From NCBI GenBank assembly GCA_028284045.1, contig JANQSN010000040.1:82834-146833 (forward strand): a stretch of 64,000 bases of DNA, given 5' to 3'. Positions 1 through 8,584 of this stretch are shown here, piece after piece (the stretch's first letter is position 1; each line of letters begins with the position of its first letter). This DNA comes from Alphaproteobacteria bacterium. GTDB taxonomy: Bacteria; Pseudomonadota; Alphaproteobacteria; DSM-16000; Inquilinaceae. A model generated the notes under the pieces. The model was not told the origin of the DNA and ran no database searches. It saw only the letters and a program-made list of their open reading frames with translations. The translations under genes and the position numbers were made by a program.

Positions 1-561
1 AACGGCCTGATCCCGGCCCTTCAGGGTGGCCGCATCGATATCATCAACAGCGCGATGTACATCAATCCGGAGCGGTCGGAGCAGGTCGACTTCATCCCCT
101 ATATGCAGGTCGGCAACGAGATCATCGTCCCCACCGGGAATCCGCTCGGCATCGAGAGCCGCGAGGATCTGTGCGGGCTGAGCGTGGCCGTGACGTTGGG
201 CGGCATCCAGGAGACCTACGCCCGCGAAGACGCCGCCCGCTGCGAGGAAGAGGGCCAGGAGACGGTCAACGTCATGACCCTGCCGACCGCGCAGGATAGC
301 GCATTGTCGCTGCGCCAGGGTCGGGCCGATGCGTTCTACAACTCCACGCCCGGCGCCGTGATCCAGGTGCAGGAGCTGCCCGACGTCTACGAGATCGTCG
401 GCGAGACCTTCAACACCACCCAGATCGGCATCGCCGTGCGCAAGGGCGACGACGCGACCCGCGCCGCCATCGAAGCCGCGATCGAGCAGGTGGTGGCCGA
501 TGGCGTCTATCACGAGCTGGTCGAGAAATACGGCTTCCCGGAGAGCGTGCCGCTCTACTGA
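1..561 (+). CDS. Amino-acid-type ABC transporter substrate-binding protein (5' partial)
   Basis: The open frame runs in from the window edge, so the start and signal peptide are missing; 186 residues remain. It resembles a family 3 periplasmic binding protein: INSAMYINPER and a middle lobe with a YNSTPGA segment, followed by a C-terminal AIEQVVADGVYHELVEKYG helix typical of polar amino acid binding proteins. A permease and an ATPase of the same importer class follow, so it should deliver a small amino-acid-like solute to them from the periplasm. The ligand cannot be read from the sequence; the downstream enzymes suggest an N-substituted amino acid or compatible-solute-like compound. Confidence 0.85.
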   Translation, partial: NGLIPALQGGRIDIINSAMYINPERSEQVDFIPYMQVGNEIIVPTGNPLGIESREDLCGLSVAVTLGGIQETYAREDAARCEEEGQETVNVMTLPTAQDSALSLRQGRADAFYNSTPGAVIQVQELPDVYEIVGETFNTTQIGIAVRKGDDATRAAIEAAIEQVVADGVYHELVEKYGFPESVPLY

Positions 562-573
562 TCGATCGTGACC

Positions 574-664
574 GCCGGTCGCAGGACCCAAATCGCCGGC
601 CTGCGACCGGCCGGATCGGCCCCTTACCCCATGCCCCGATCGGACCCGACGGTTCGGGCATGGG
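574..664 (+). other. Two consecutive stem-loops between binding-protein and permease genes
   Basis: A perfect 12-bp inverted repeat (arms 574-585 and 600-611, starting GCCGGTCGC) is followed by a 9-bp one (arms 628-636 and 656-664, CCCATGCCC/GGGCATGGG). Neither is followed by a T-run. Hairpins at this place in ABC operons commonly protect the binding-protein message or attenuate read-through, so that the binding protein is made in excess over the permease. That role is inferred. Confidence 0.6.
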
Positions 665-698
665 CGGGTGCCGTCGTGCCGGCGTCGCGTCAGGATAG

Positions 699-1466
699 AT
701 GATGGAAAGCCAGACCGCGCTGGTCCGTCCGGAGCTGATTCTCGAATACGCCGTGTCCGACCGCTTCATCGAAGCGGCGGGCATGACGCTGATGCTGACC
801 ATCTTGTCGGTGATCCTGGGCATCGTCGTCGGGCTGGTCATCGCCATCATGCAGGAGACGCGAACGCCCTATCTTAGGGGCGTCTTTCGCGGATCGTCGG
901 TGGTCTATCTCTGGCTGTTCCGTGGCACGCCCGTCCTCTTCCAGCTCATCTTCGTGTTCAACGTGCTGCCGGTCTTCGGCATCCGCCTGTCGGGCTTCGC
1001 CTGCGCGGTGCTGGCGCTGTCGCTGAACGAAGGCGCATACATGTCGGAGATCATGCGCTCCGGCCTGCAGGCTGTCGGCAAGGGTCAGCGCATGGCGGGC
1101 CGGGCGCTCGGCATGCGCGACTGGCAGGTGATGCGCTACATCGTCCTGCCGCAGGCGCTGAAGATCGTCATCCCGCCGATCGGCAACCAATTCATCGGCA
1201 TGCTGAAGCTGAGCGCGCTGGTCTCCGTGATCGCGGTGGAGGAGCTGTTGCTGGTCGCCAACCAGACCGCCAGCGCCAATTTCCGCTATCTGGAAGCGTT
1301 GGGCGCGGCCGGCCTGTGGTACTTGCTGTTCACCACCATCTTCATGGCCTTCCAGGCTCGCATCGAACACTGGGCCGGACCGCAGCGGCGCAGCGTCAAG
1401 GGCCAGGCGGGTTTCGCCCAACGGCTGCTCGGCTTCGGCACCGGCCGCCAGCAGCAGCTTCGCTGA
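699..1466 (+). CDS. Amino acid ABC transporter permease (HisM/GlnP type)
   Basis: Inner-membrane subunit of a polar amino acid importer, 255 residues, about five hydrophobic segments. The cytoplasmic EAA loop that docks on the ATPase is visible in the second half: a GRALGMRDWQVMRYIVLPQA segment followed by IPPIGNQ. An ATG at 702 directly follows the chosen ATG at 699. Only one permease gene is present, so the transporter would use a homodimeric channel unless a second permease lies upstream of the window. The gene sits 137 bp after the binding-protein gene, beyond two hairpins, and 28 bp before the ATPase gene. Confidence 0.88.
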   Translation: MMESQTALVRPELILEYAVSDRFIEAAGMTLMLTILSVILGIVVGLVIAIMQETRTPYLRGVFRGSSVVYLWLFRGTPVLFQLIFVFNVLPVFGIRLSGFACAVLALSLNEGAYMSEIMRSGLQAVGKGQRMAGRALGMRDWQVMRYIVLPQALKIVIPPIGNQFIGMLKLSALVSVIAVEELLLVANQTASANFRYLEALGAAGLWYLLFTTIFMAFQARIEHWAGPQRRSVKGQAGFAQRLLGFGTGRQQQLR

Positions 1467-1494
1467 GCGCCCCTCCAGGAGCCCACCGCCGCCG

Positions 1495-2283
1495 ATGACC
1501 GACACGACCCCGCCGACCTTGACGAAGCCCGAGACCACCGCAGCCGGCGCGCCCGTATTGCGCGTCACCGGCCTGGACAAGAGCTTCGGGCCGCTGCACG
1601 TGCTGCATGACGTGTCGATCGACATCTGGCCCAGCGAGAGCGTCGTCGTCATCGGACCCTCCGGCTCCGGCAAGTCGACGCTGCTGCGCTGCATGAACCT
1701 GCTGGAGACGGTCGACCGGGGCGATATCGCGTTCGACGGCCAAGCGATCTCCGCCGAGGCCCGCGACGCCCCCGCGGTGCGCCGGCACATGGGCATGGTC
1801 TTCCAGAACTTCGAGCTGTTTCAGCATCTCAGCGCCGCCGGCAACATCATGCTGGCGCCGATGAAGGTGCTGGGCCTGTCGGAGGCGGAGGCGCGCGATC
1901 GGGCGCACGCGCTTCTGGAGAAGGTGCGCATCCCGGAAAAGGCGGATTTCTATCCCAGCGAGCTGAGCGGCGGGCAGCAGCAGCGGGTCGCCATCGCCCG
2001 GGCGCTCGCCATGCGCCCGCGCGTCATGCTGTACGACGAGCCGACCTCTGCGCTCGATCCGGAGATGATCAAGGAGGTCTTGGACGTCATCCGCGATCTC
2101 AGCCAGGAGGGCATGACCAGCGTTGTGGTCACCCACGAGATGGGGTTCGCCCGCAGCGTCGCCGACCGGATCGTTTTCATGGACGAGGGCCGGATCATCG
2201 AGATCGCGCCGCCGGACCGCTTCTTCGAAGGGGCCATTCATCCACGCACGGCCCGCTTCCTGGACCAGATCCTGCACCACTAG
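1495..2283 (+). CDS. Amino acid ABC transporter ATP-binding protein (GlnQ/HisP type)
   Basis: Energising subunit of the importer, 262 residues. It has Walker A GPSGSGKST at residues 54-62, a Q-loop FQNF near 103, the signature LSGGQQQR at 157-164, Walker B MLYDEP at 178-183, the D-loop SALD and a switch histidine in VTHEMGFA. The short length and the lack of a C-terminal regulatory domain fit the polar amino acid subfamily. It lies between the permease and the catabolic enzymes, all on the same strand. Confidence 0.92.
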   Translation: MTDTTPPTLTKPETTAAGAPVLRVTGLDKSFGPLHVLHDVSIDIWPSESVVVIGPSGSGKSTLLRCMNLLETVDRGDIAFDGQAISAEARDAPAVRRHMGMVFQNFELFQHLSAAGNIMLAPMKVLGLSEAEARDRAHALLEKVRIPEKADFYPSELSGGQQQRVAIARALAMRPRVMLYDEPTSALDPEMIKEVLDVIRDLSQEGMTSVVVTHEMGFARSVADRIVFMDEGRIIEIAPPDRFFEGAIHPRTARFLDQILHH

Positions 2284-2319
2284 AAGAGACCGGCGCGCGT
2301 TGCCGGAGAGGTTCGACCG

Positions 2320-3477
2320 ATGACCGATCTATCGCCGATCCCGCTGCTTGAGGCGCTGGTCGCCATCGACACCCAGAACCCGCCGGGGCGGGAGGTGGAG
2401 GCCGTCGCCCGCCTGGCCGACGAGCTGAAGCGCATCGGTTTGTCGGTGACGACCCAGGAGTTCCGGCCCGGCCGGGCCAATGTCGTCGCGGAATTCGTCA
2501 ATGGCGACGGCCCGACCTTCTGCTTCAACAGCCATGTCGACGTGGTGCCGGCCGGCACCGGTTGGCAGAGCGATCCGCATCGGCTGACCCGGCGCGACGG
2601 CCGCCTGTATGGCCGTGGCGCCTGCGACGCCAAGGGACCGATCGCCGCCATGACCTCGGCGGTGGAGAGCCTGGTGGCGCAGCGCGAGCGCTGGTCGGGT
2701 CGGCTGATGGCCGTGTTCGTCGCGGATGAGGAGGTGGCGAGCGACGGCGCCCGCCACTATGTCGCCGGGGGACCCGAGATCGACTGGGCGGTGATCGGCG
2801 AACCGACCTCCAACAGCGTCGTCACCGCGCATAAGGGGTCGCTGCGCCCGCTGGTCCGCGTGCATGGCGAGACGGCGCATAGCGGCACGCCGCATCTCGG
2901 CGTCAACGCGATCTTCCGGGCCGCCCGGCTGCTCGGTCTGGCGGAGGACCATGCCGCCACCCTGGCCGCGCGCACCCATCCGCTGTGCGGCCAGGCCAGC
3001 CTGACCGTCACCCGCGTCCAGGGCGGCCTCGCCGACAATGTCGTGCCGGACGCCACGGATTTCCTGCTCGACCGGCGCATGGTGCCGGGAGAGGCGGAGG
3101 CGGACGCCCGCGCCGAGATCGCCGCGTTGCTGGCGCTGGCGAAGGACCGCTTCGGCGTGCAGGCCGAGGTGGTCGAGTGGCGCCCGACGACGGGTGCGGC
3201 GGGTGAGACGGCGGCCGACCGGCCGATCGTGCCGGCGGCGCTGGCCGCTTGCGGCCGTCATGGCGGCGACGGCGTACACCTCCACGGCTTCATGGGCGGC
3301 TGCGACCTCGTGCATTTCCGCAGCGTCGGGGCCGACGGCGTGGTGATCGGCCCGGGCTCGCTGGCCGTCGCCCACAAGCCGGACGAGTACGTGCCGGAGG
3401 AGGAGCTGATGGCGGCGGTGCTGGTATACCGCGATACCGCTTTGGCCATGCTGCACCGCGATGGAGCGACGCGATGA
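2320..3477 (+). CDS. M20 family amidohydrolase/deacylase (ArgE/DapE type)
   Basis: A 385-residue zinc-dependent hydrolase of the ArgE/DapE group, which removes acyl or similar groups from the amino nitrogen of amino-acid-like substrates. Ligands are visible: His72 and Asp74 in SHVDVVP, Asp103 in GACDAKG, the Glu pair 137-138 in ADEEVAS, Glu161 in GEPT, and a late HKPDEYV histidine. A dimerisation-type lid is present in the middle. Its stop overlaps the start of the next gene as ATGA, implying coupled translation. In this operon it probably deacylates the imported compound or an intermediate. Acetylornithine deacetylase is possible, but context argues for a dedicated catabolic role. Confidence 0.85.
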   Translation: MTDLSPIPLLEALVAIDTQNPPGREVEAVARLADELKRIGLSVTTQEFRPGRANVVAEFVNGDGPTFCFNSHVDVVPAGTGWQSDPHRLTRRDGRLYGRGACDAKGPIAAMTSAVESLVAQRERWSGRLMAVFVADEEVASDGARHYVAGGPEIDWAVIGEPTSNSVVTAHKGSLRPLVRVHGETAHSGTPHLGVNAIFRAARLLGLAEDHAATLAARTHPLCGQASLTVTRVQGGLADNVVPDATDFLLDRRMVPGEAEADARAEIAALLALAKDRFGVQAEVVEWRPTTGAAGETAADRPIVPAALAACGRHGGDGVHLHGFMGGCDLVHFRSVGADGVVIGPGSLAVAHKPDEYVPEEELMAAVLVYRDTALAMLHRDGATR

Positions 3478-4634
3478 CGGCAAGTGTGGGCGCGGTCACC
3501 GGCTGGCGCCTGCTGACCGCCACCCAGCACTACGCCCCCGGCCGGGGTTTCCACACTTGGCTGTCCGGTCCCGTCGACCATCTGGAGACGCTCTATCTGG
3601 TGCTGGACGGCGGCGAGGGTGTTACCGGCCTCGGCGAGCTGCGCACCAATATCGCCTATCTGCACGGCCATGACGCGGCGGCGGTGACGGCCGCGGCGTC
3701 GGCGGCCGTCGGCCGGTTGCCCTGGCAGGACGGGCCGGCCGCGGCGCTCGCCGCCTTCGACCGAGACTGCCCGGCCGCGGGCATCCATCTTCCGGTGCGC
3801 ATGCTGGTGGAAATGGCGGTGCGCGACCTCCAGGCGCGGCGCGCCGGCCGGTCCGTCGCGGCGCTGTTCGACGGACCGGCGGGCGCGGTGTCCGGGGAGA
3901 CCAACCAGTCGCTCGCCTGGACCGAGGACCGCGCGGCGCTGCTGGTGGCGGCGGAGCGGTTCGTGGCGCGCGGGTTCTGCCGGCTGAAGGTGCGCCTCGG
4001 CCCCGCCGGGGTGGCGGAGGACCGGGCCCGCCTGCTGGCGCTGCGCGACCGCTTCGGTGAGGCAGTGGAGCTGGCGGCCGATATCAACGGGGCCTGGGCG
4101 CCGGCGGATGTCGACCGCGGACTGGCCGCCCTGGCCGAAGCGGCCCCGGCCTATGTGGAGCAGCCTTGTCCGGCCGACGACTGGGTGACCCTCGCCCGGC
4201 TGGCCGATGGGGCGCCGGTGCCGGTGATGCTGGACGAGACGGTGTCGCACCCGGCGGCGATCGACCGCTTGTCGGCGCTGGGCTGGCGCGGCGGCGTGCA
4301 TCTGAAGCTGGTCAAGCTGGGCGGACTCGACCGATTGATCGCGGCCGGCCGCCGCGGCCGCGCGGCCGGCATGACAGTGATGGTCGGGCAGATGAACGAA
4401 GGCGCGGTGGCCACCGCCGCTGCCCTCGCCGCCGCCGCGGCGCTCGCCCCGGATCACGCGGAGCTGTACGGCGCCGACGGTCTGGCTGACGACCCTGGCA
4501 CCGGCATCGTCTATGGCGCGGGCCGCGTCGGCGTGACGGGTGCGGCGGGCCTCGGCGTCACCCTCGATCCCACGCGCTGCCGACCGGTGGCGGCGCCAGA
4601 GCCCAAACCTGCGGAGGTCGTGCATGTCGGATGA
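3474..4634 (+). CDS. Enolase-superfamily enzyme (mandelate racemase/muconate lactonizing type)
   Basis: 386 residues starting at the ATG that overlaps the previous stop; longer open-frame versions upstream are read-through. The C-terminal barrel has an acid/base motif Lys172-Val-Arg174, where muconate-cycloisomerase relatives have KxK or KxR. Metal ligands are Asp203 (ADING), Glu229 (YVEQP) and Asp254 (MLDET), and the second base is Lys278 in HLKLVKLGG. These enzymes abstract the alpha proton of a carboxylate to racemise, eliminate or cycloisomerise it. Dipeptide epimerase, cis-hydroxyproline dehydratase and N-acylamino acid racemase are all possible relatives. Racemisation of the substrate of the neighbouring M20 enzyme is one plausible reading. 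Confidence 0.8.
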   Translation: MTASVGAVTGWRLLTATQHYAPGRGFHTWLSGPVDHLETLYLVLDGGEGVTGLGELRTNIAYLHGHDAAAVTAAASAAVGRLPWQDGPAAALAAFDRDCPAAGIHLPVRMLVEMAVRDLQARRAGRSVAALFDGPAGAVSGETNQSLAWTEDRAALLVAAERFVARGFCRLKVRLGPAGVAEDRARLLALRDRFGEAVELAADINGAWAPADVDRGLAALAEAAPAYVEQPCPADDWVTLARLADGAPVPVMLDETVSHPAAIDRLSALGWRGGVHLKLVKLGGLDRLIAAGRRGRAAGMTVMVGQMNEGAVATAAALAAAAALAPDHAELYGADGLADDPGTGIVYGAGRVGVTGAAGLGVTLDPTRCRPVAAPEPKPAEVVHVG

Positions 4635-5787
4635 GATCGCTGCCCGGGAATGCGTCTTCGGCGCGGCGGAGCTGGCGCGGCGCCAGGACGCCGCCCGCGC
4701 CGCGCTGGCGCAGGCCGGCATCGACGTCATGCTGGTGACCGGGCCGGAGAACATCTTCTACCTCACCGGCCAGCAGACGCCGGGCTACTACACCTTCCAA
4801 GCCCTGCTGCTGCCGGTCGACGGCGATCCGGTCTTCCTGGTGCGTCAGCTCGAACTGATGAACGCGCGCGCCAACACCCGGATTCACAACTTCATCGTCT
4901 ATCAGGACGACGAGAGCCCGGCCGACGCCGTGGTCCGGGTGCTCGGCGAGCGCGCCTGGCAGCGCGCCCGCCTCGGCGTGGAGAAGCGCGGCTGGTTCCT
5001 GCCCATCGCGTTCTTCGAGCAGCTTGCCGCCGCCGTCGATCGGGTGGCCGACGCCTCGGGCCTGGTCGAACGGGCGCGCGCCGTGAAGTCGCCGGAGGAG
5101 ATCGCGTTCCTGGAGAAGGCGACCGCCTATGCGGAGGCGGGGATGCGCGCCGGTCTCGCCGCCGCGCGGGTCGGGGCCAGCGAGAACGACGTGGTTGCCG
5201 CCATGCTGCACGGCGCCGTCGCCGCGGGATCGGAGTATTTCGGCATGGAGCCGCTGGTGTCGTCCGGCCCGCGCTCCGGCGTGCCGCACGGCACCTGGCG
5301 GCGCCGGGTGATGGAGGCCGGCGACCCGCTGTTCGTGGAGATGGCGGGGGTGCACAACCGCTATCACGGCGCGCTGATGCGCAGCGCCTGGCTTGGCCGC
5401 CCGCCGGCCGAGGCGCTCGCCATGGCCGCGGTGTGCGAGGAGGCGCTGGTCGCCGCGCTCGACGCGCTGAAGCCGGGCGTAACCTGCGAGGCGGTCCATG
5501 TCGCCTGCCAGGCGGTGATCGACCGCCACGGCTACACCGACGCCTTCCGCAAGCGCTGCGGCTACGCCACCGGCATCTCCTTCGCGCCGGACTGGGGGGA
5601 GGGCAACATCCTCAGCCTCTACTACGGCCAGACGCGCGAGATCGAACCCGGCATGGCCTTCCACATCCCGCCGGCGCTGCGCGTCTATGGCGCCTACACC
5701 GTGGGCTTGAGCGAGACCGTGGTGGTGACCGAGACCGGCTGCCGCGTGCTGAGCGGGCTGGATCGGGCGCTCGCCGTCATCGACTGA
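4624..5787 (+). CDS. M24 (creatinase/aminopeptidase fold) hydrolase, DoeA-like
   Basis: 387 residues starting 11 bp inside the previous gene. The N-terminal creatinase-type domain (about 1-155, with NIFYLTG) precedes the pita-bread catalytic domain. In metallopeptidases of this fold the first two metal ligands are Asp; here they are Glu239 (FVEMAG) and Ala250 (YHGALMR), so dimetal peptidase activity is unlikely. The conserved late histidine (FHIPP) and glutamate (LSETVVV) remain. Loss of the metal site is characteristic of creatinase, and ectoine hydrolase DoeA/EutD belongs to the same fold. I infer cleavage of an amidino or cyclic amidine-like substrate. The assignment to Xaa-Pro dipeptidase is rejected. 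Confidence 0.75.
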   Translation: MSDEIAARECVFGAAELARRQDAARAALAQAGIDVMLVTGPENIFYLTGQQTPGYYTFQALLLPVDGDPVFLVRQLELMNARANTRIHNFIVYQDDESPADAVVRVLGERAWQRARLGVEKRGWFLPIAFFEQLAAAVDRVADASGLVERARAVKSPEEIAFLEKATAYAEAGMRAGLAAARVGASENDVVAAMLHGAVAAGSEYFGMEPLVSSGPRSGVPHGTWRRRVMEAGDPLFVEMAGVHNRYHGALMRSAWLGRPPAEALAMAAVCEEALVAALDALKPGVTCEAVHVACQAVIDRHGYTDAFRKRCGYATGISFAPDWGEGNILSLYYGQTREIEPGMAFHIPPALRVYGAYTVGLSETVVVTETGCRVLSGLDRALAVID

Positions 5788-6908
5788 TGGCGCGCTTCGT
5801 CGAGGGGCGCGCGGCCGGCCCGGGCCTCAGCGGCCAGGCGGCCGCCGCGCGCGCCGGTCCCGGGGACCGGCTGGTCTTCGTCGTCGCGCCCGAAACGGCC
5901 CTCGACGTGCACGCCACCCAGCACGCCACCGCCGACGGTCGCCTGGTGGCGAACTTCGTGCTATGGGCCGATCGCGCCGGCCTGGCCTGGCAGATCGCCC
6001 CGCCGGACCCGGCGGCCCTGTCGGACCTGGACGATCGGGCGGTGGTCGTGGTCGATCCCGGCCTGGCCGGCGATGACGCCGTCGCCGCGCTGTGTCGGCG
6101 CGTCCGCGGCAGCGACGCGCATGACTGGATCGTTCCGGACGGCGACGACGCGTCCGAAGTCGAGCCGATTGACAGTGGGTCGAGGATTGTGGTGGTCGGC
6201 GATGCCGATCGCTTGCACCGGGTCTATCCGGCCGTGCTGGCGGCGCTGGGCGACGCGGCGGACGCCGCCGGCATCGCGCCGGCGGTGCGGATCGTCGACC
6301 CGACGGCGGCCGCGGCCGACCCGGCGGGCGTGCTGGCGGGAGCGGCCGGCGTCATCCTGCCCGGCGGTGCCGATCTTACCCAAGTCACGGGCCAGGCGGC
6401 GCTGGCCGGTGCCGCGCTCGCCCGGGATGTGCCGGTGTTGGGCTTGTGCCTCGGCATGCAGTCGATGACGCTGGCGGTGGCGCGCGGCTCGGGTGACATC
6501 GCCGGCGCGGCCCTGGCGGAGCTGGATCCGACCGCGCCCGCGCTGCTGTTCGAGCCGATCGGCGGTGCCGCCGGCCGGCCGGCGCATCGGCTGGGCGATG
6601 TGGAGACGGTGGTGACCGCCGGCACCCGGCTGGACCGCCGCCTGGCGTCGGCGGGCGGGCCGCCGCGGCGGCTGGTCGAGCGTGCCAATCACCGTTACCG
6701 CTTGGCGCCGCGCTATCGGTCGCCCTTACGCGACGCGGGCCTGACCGTCGCCGCCGCCGATCCCCAAGGCGACATCGACTATGTGGTCGAGCACGAGGGC
6801 GCGGCGTGTTTCATCGGCTTCCAGGGCCACCCGGAACTGCAATCGCGCCCCGGGGCGCCGCATCCGGGCTACGCGCTCTTCCTCGACGCGGTGCGGGCGC
6901 GCGGCTGA
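5787..6908 (+). CDS. CTP-synthase-like class I glutamine amidotransferase with extra N-terminal domain
   Basis: 373 residues; the ATG shares one base with the previous stop (TGATG). From about residue 132 it follows the glutaminase half of CTP synthase: a VVVGDADRL start, ILPGGADL, the nucleophile elbow GLCLGMQ with Cys221, a VERANHRYR segment, and the catalytic pair His348/Glu350 in FQGHPELQSRP. The amidoligase (synthetase) half of PyrG is absent, and residues 1-130 are a divergent domain I do not recognise. It may be a glutamine amidotransferase or a hydrolase using the same Cys-His-Glu triad, comparable to PuuD-type gamma-glutamyl hydrolases. It is the last gene of the operon. Confidence 0.75.
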   Translation: MARFVEGRAAGPGLSGQAAAARAGPGDRLVFVVAPETALDVHATQHATADGRLVANFVLWADRAGLAWQIAPPDPAALSDLDDRAVVVVDPGLAGDDAVAALCRRVRGSDAHDWIVPDGDDASEVEPIDSGSRIVVVGDADRLHRVYPAVLAALGDAADAAGIAPAVRIVDPTAAAADPAGVLAGAAGVILPGGADLTQVTGQAALAGAALARDVPVLGLCLGMQSMTLAVARGSGDIAGAALAELDPTAPALLFEPIGGAAGRPAHRLGDVETVVTAGTRLDRRLASAGGPPRRLVERANHRYRLAPRYRSPLRDAGLTVAAADPQGDIDYVVEHEGAACFIGFQGHPELQSRPGAPHPGYALFLDAVRARG

Positions 6909-6919
6909 CGGGTGCCGGT

Positions 6920-8416
6920 TCAGCCGCCGGGGGCGACGGCGAAACAGTCGCGGCCTTGGCTGGTCAGCGCCTGGCAGGCCAGCGCGGCGGCAGCCTGATC
7001 CAGGCCGAACAGCCGCGCCCGGAAGAGCTGGCCTTGATCGGTATCGACGGGAACGATGCGCGGTGTCGTGCCGCCCAGCAGGTCCGGCACGGCGCGCGCG
7101 GCCGACATCAGCGCCTGCTGGCTGCCGCTCGGCGTAGCGAAGGCGCCGACCTGAATGCCCCAGTCGCCGCCGCTGCCGATCGGCGCGCCAACCGCCGGTG
7201 CGGTCGCCTGGGCGGCACCGGCGGCGACCGCGGCGACATGCCGGGTGCCGGAGGGGGCGGCCAAGCCGAGGATCGCCGCGGCCTCCGCCGCGGCCGGGCT
7301 GAGCGGCGCGTCGGCGCTGCCCACCGCAACCGGGGCGGCCGGTGCCGCGGCGGCCGGTCGGGTGCCGGCGGCGGTATAGGCGGTCGGCACCAGCGGCATC
7401 GGATCGCCGTCCGCGGGCGCGAGAGCGGCGGCGACCAGGGGCGCCAGCGGGTCTTGCGCCGGCGCCGTCGGCGCCCCGGCAAACCGCGGCGCCTCGCCGG
7501 GCCGGGCCGGCCGGGCCATCGGGATCGGCGGGGTGAAGGGACGGGTGCCGTTGGCGATCAGATAGCGGCCGCGCTCGCTCTCGAAGGCGCGGTCCAGGAT
7601 CTCCGCCATATGCTCGTTGCGCGACGCCCCGGAGCGCCCGCCGAACACCACGCCGATCAGGCGCAGGCGCCCGCGTTCCGCAGACGCCACCAGATTGTAG
7701 CCCGAGGCGCGGATATAGCCGGTCTTCAGCCCGTCCATCCCGGCATAGCGGCCGAGCAGCCGGTTGTGGTTGTTGTAGGTGGTGCCACGCCAGGACCAGG
7801 ATTGCGTGGCGAAATAGCCATAATACTGCGGAAAGTCGCGCAGCAGCGCCTGGGCCAGGCGGGCCATGTCGCGGGCGGTCGACCGCTGAGCGGCGTTGGG
7901 CAGGCCCGACGCGTTGCGGAACGTCGTGCGCGACATGCCGAGGCGTTGCGCCTGCAGGGTCATGCGCCGGGCGAATTCCGCCTCGCTGCCCGCCAGGTTT
8001 TCCGCCACCACCACGGCGACGTTATTGGCCGACCGCGTGATCAGCGCATAGATGGCCTGTTCCACGGCGATGGTGCCGCCGGTCACCAGATTGATGCGCG
8101 TCGGCGGCTCGGCATTGGCGGTGGGGGAGACGCGAAACCCGGTATTGAGGCTGACCACATTCTGTTCCAGAGCCTGGAACAGAAGGTAGAGCGTCATCAT
8201 CTTGGTCAGCGACGCCGGGTAGAGATAGGCGTCGGCATTCTCTTGATAGAAGACCTCGCCGGTCGTCGCTTCCATGACGAAGCCGGCATAGCGCGCATTC
8301 GCCGAGGCCGTCGCCGGCAGCGCCAGCACGGCACCGATCCACAAGGCGAGCGCGATCACCAAGCCCGATCGGGCGCGCAAGCGGGTTGGCAAGCCGGCTC
8401 GGAACGGTCGGATCAT
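6920..8416 (-). CDS. D-alanyl-D-alanine carboxypeptidase with C-terminal SPOR domain
   Basis: Penicillin-binding protein of the DacA/C class (498 residues) that trims the terminal D-Ala from peptidoglycan stem peptides in the periplasm. It has an N-terminal signal peptide ending near ASA39, the SxxK motif Ser69-Leu-Thr-Lys72, Ser129-Ala-Asn131 and the KTG triad at 231-233. After a Pro/Ala-rich linker (about 280-410) a SPOR domain begins at WGIQVGAF and ends the protein, so it likely binds denuded septal glycan. ATG at 8416 has a GAAGG nine bases upstream; a GTG at 8422 is an alternative. It converges with the preceding operon, leaving 11 bp. Confidence 0.92.
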   Translation of the reverse strand: MIRPFRAGLPTRLRARSGLVIALALWIGAVLALPATASANARYAGFVMEATTGEVFYQENADAYLYPASLTKMMTLYLLFQALEQNVVSLNTGFRVSPTANAEPPTRINLVTGGTIAVEQAIYALITRSANNVAVVVAENLAGSEAEFARRMTLQAQRLGMSRTTFRNASGLPNAAQRSTARDMARLAQALLRDFPQYYGYFATQSWSWRGTTYNNHNRLLGRYAGMDGLKTGYIRASGYNLVASAERGRLRLIGVVFGGRSGASRNEHMAEILDRAFESERGRYLIANGTRPFTPPIPMARPARPGEAPRFAGAPTAPAQDPLAPLVAAALAPADGDPMPLVPTAYTAAGTRPAAAAPAAPVAVGSADAPLSPAAAEAAAILGLAAPSGTRHVAAVAAGAAQATAPAVGAPIGSGGDWGIQVGAFATPSGSQQALMSAARAVPDLLGGTTPRIVPVDTDQGQLFRARLFGLDQAAAALACQALTSQGRDCFAVAPGG

Positions 8417-8584
8417 GGCCACGCGCCTTCAATCGGTCACGAATCTTGCCGCGAATGAACGCGAACGACGGGCAGACTAAGGCGAATCGGGGCCGATGTC
8501 CATATTCATGGAACGTTTCCGTGCGGGAGATTCATAATTTTGCTGAAGGGGTTGGGCGTTAACGTTTACGTAATCTGCCAGAGC

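Noticed and set aside
4650..5786. N-terminal extension of the amidotransferase frame through the M24 gene
   Set aside because: Shadow composition over a conserved gene; the ATG at 5787 overlapping the M24 stop is the natural start.
4624..5787. Xaa-Pro aminopeptidase or prolidase
   Set aside because: The two metal Asp residues needed for dimetal peptidase activity are absent.
5787..6908. True CTP synthase (pyrG)
   Set aside because: The N-terminal amidoligase domain with its ATP-binding motif is missing; only the glutaminase half is similar.
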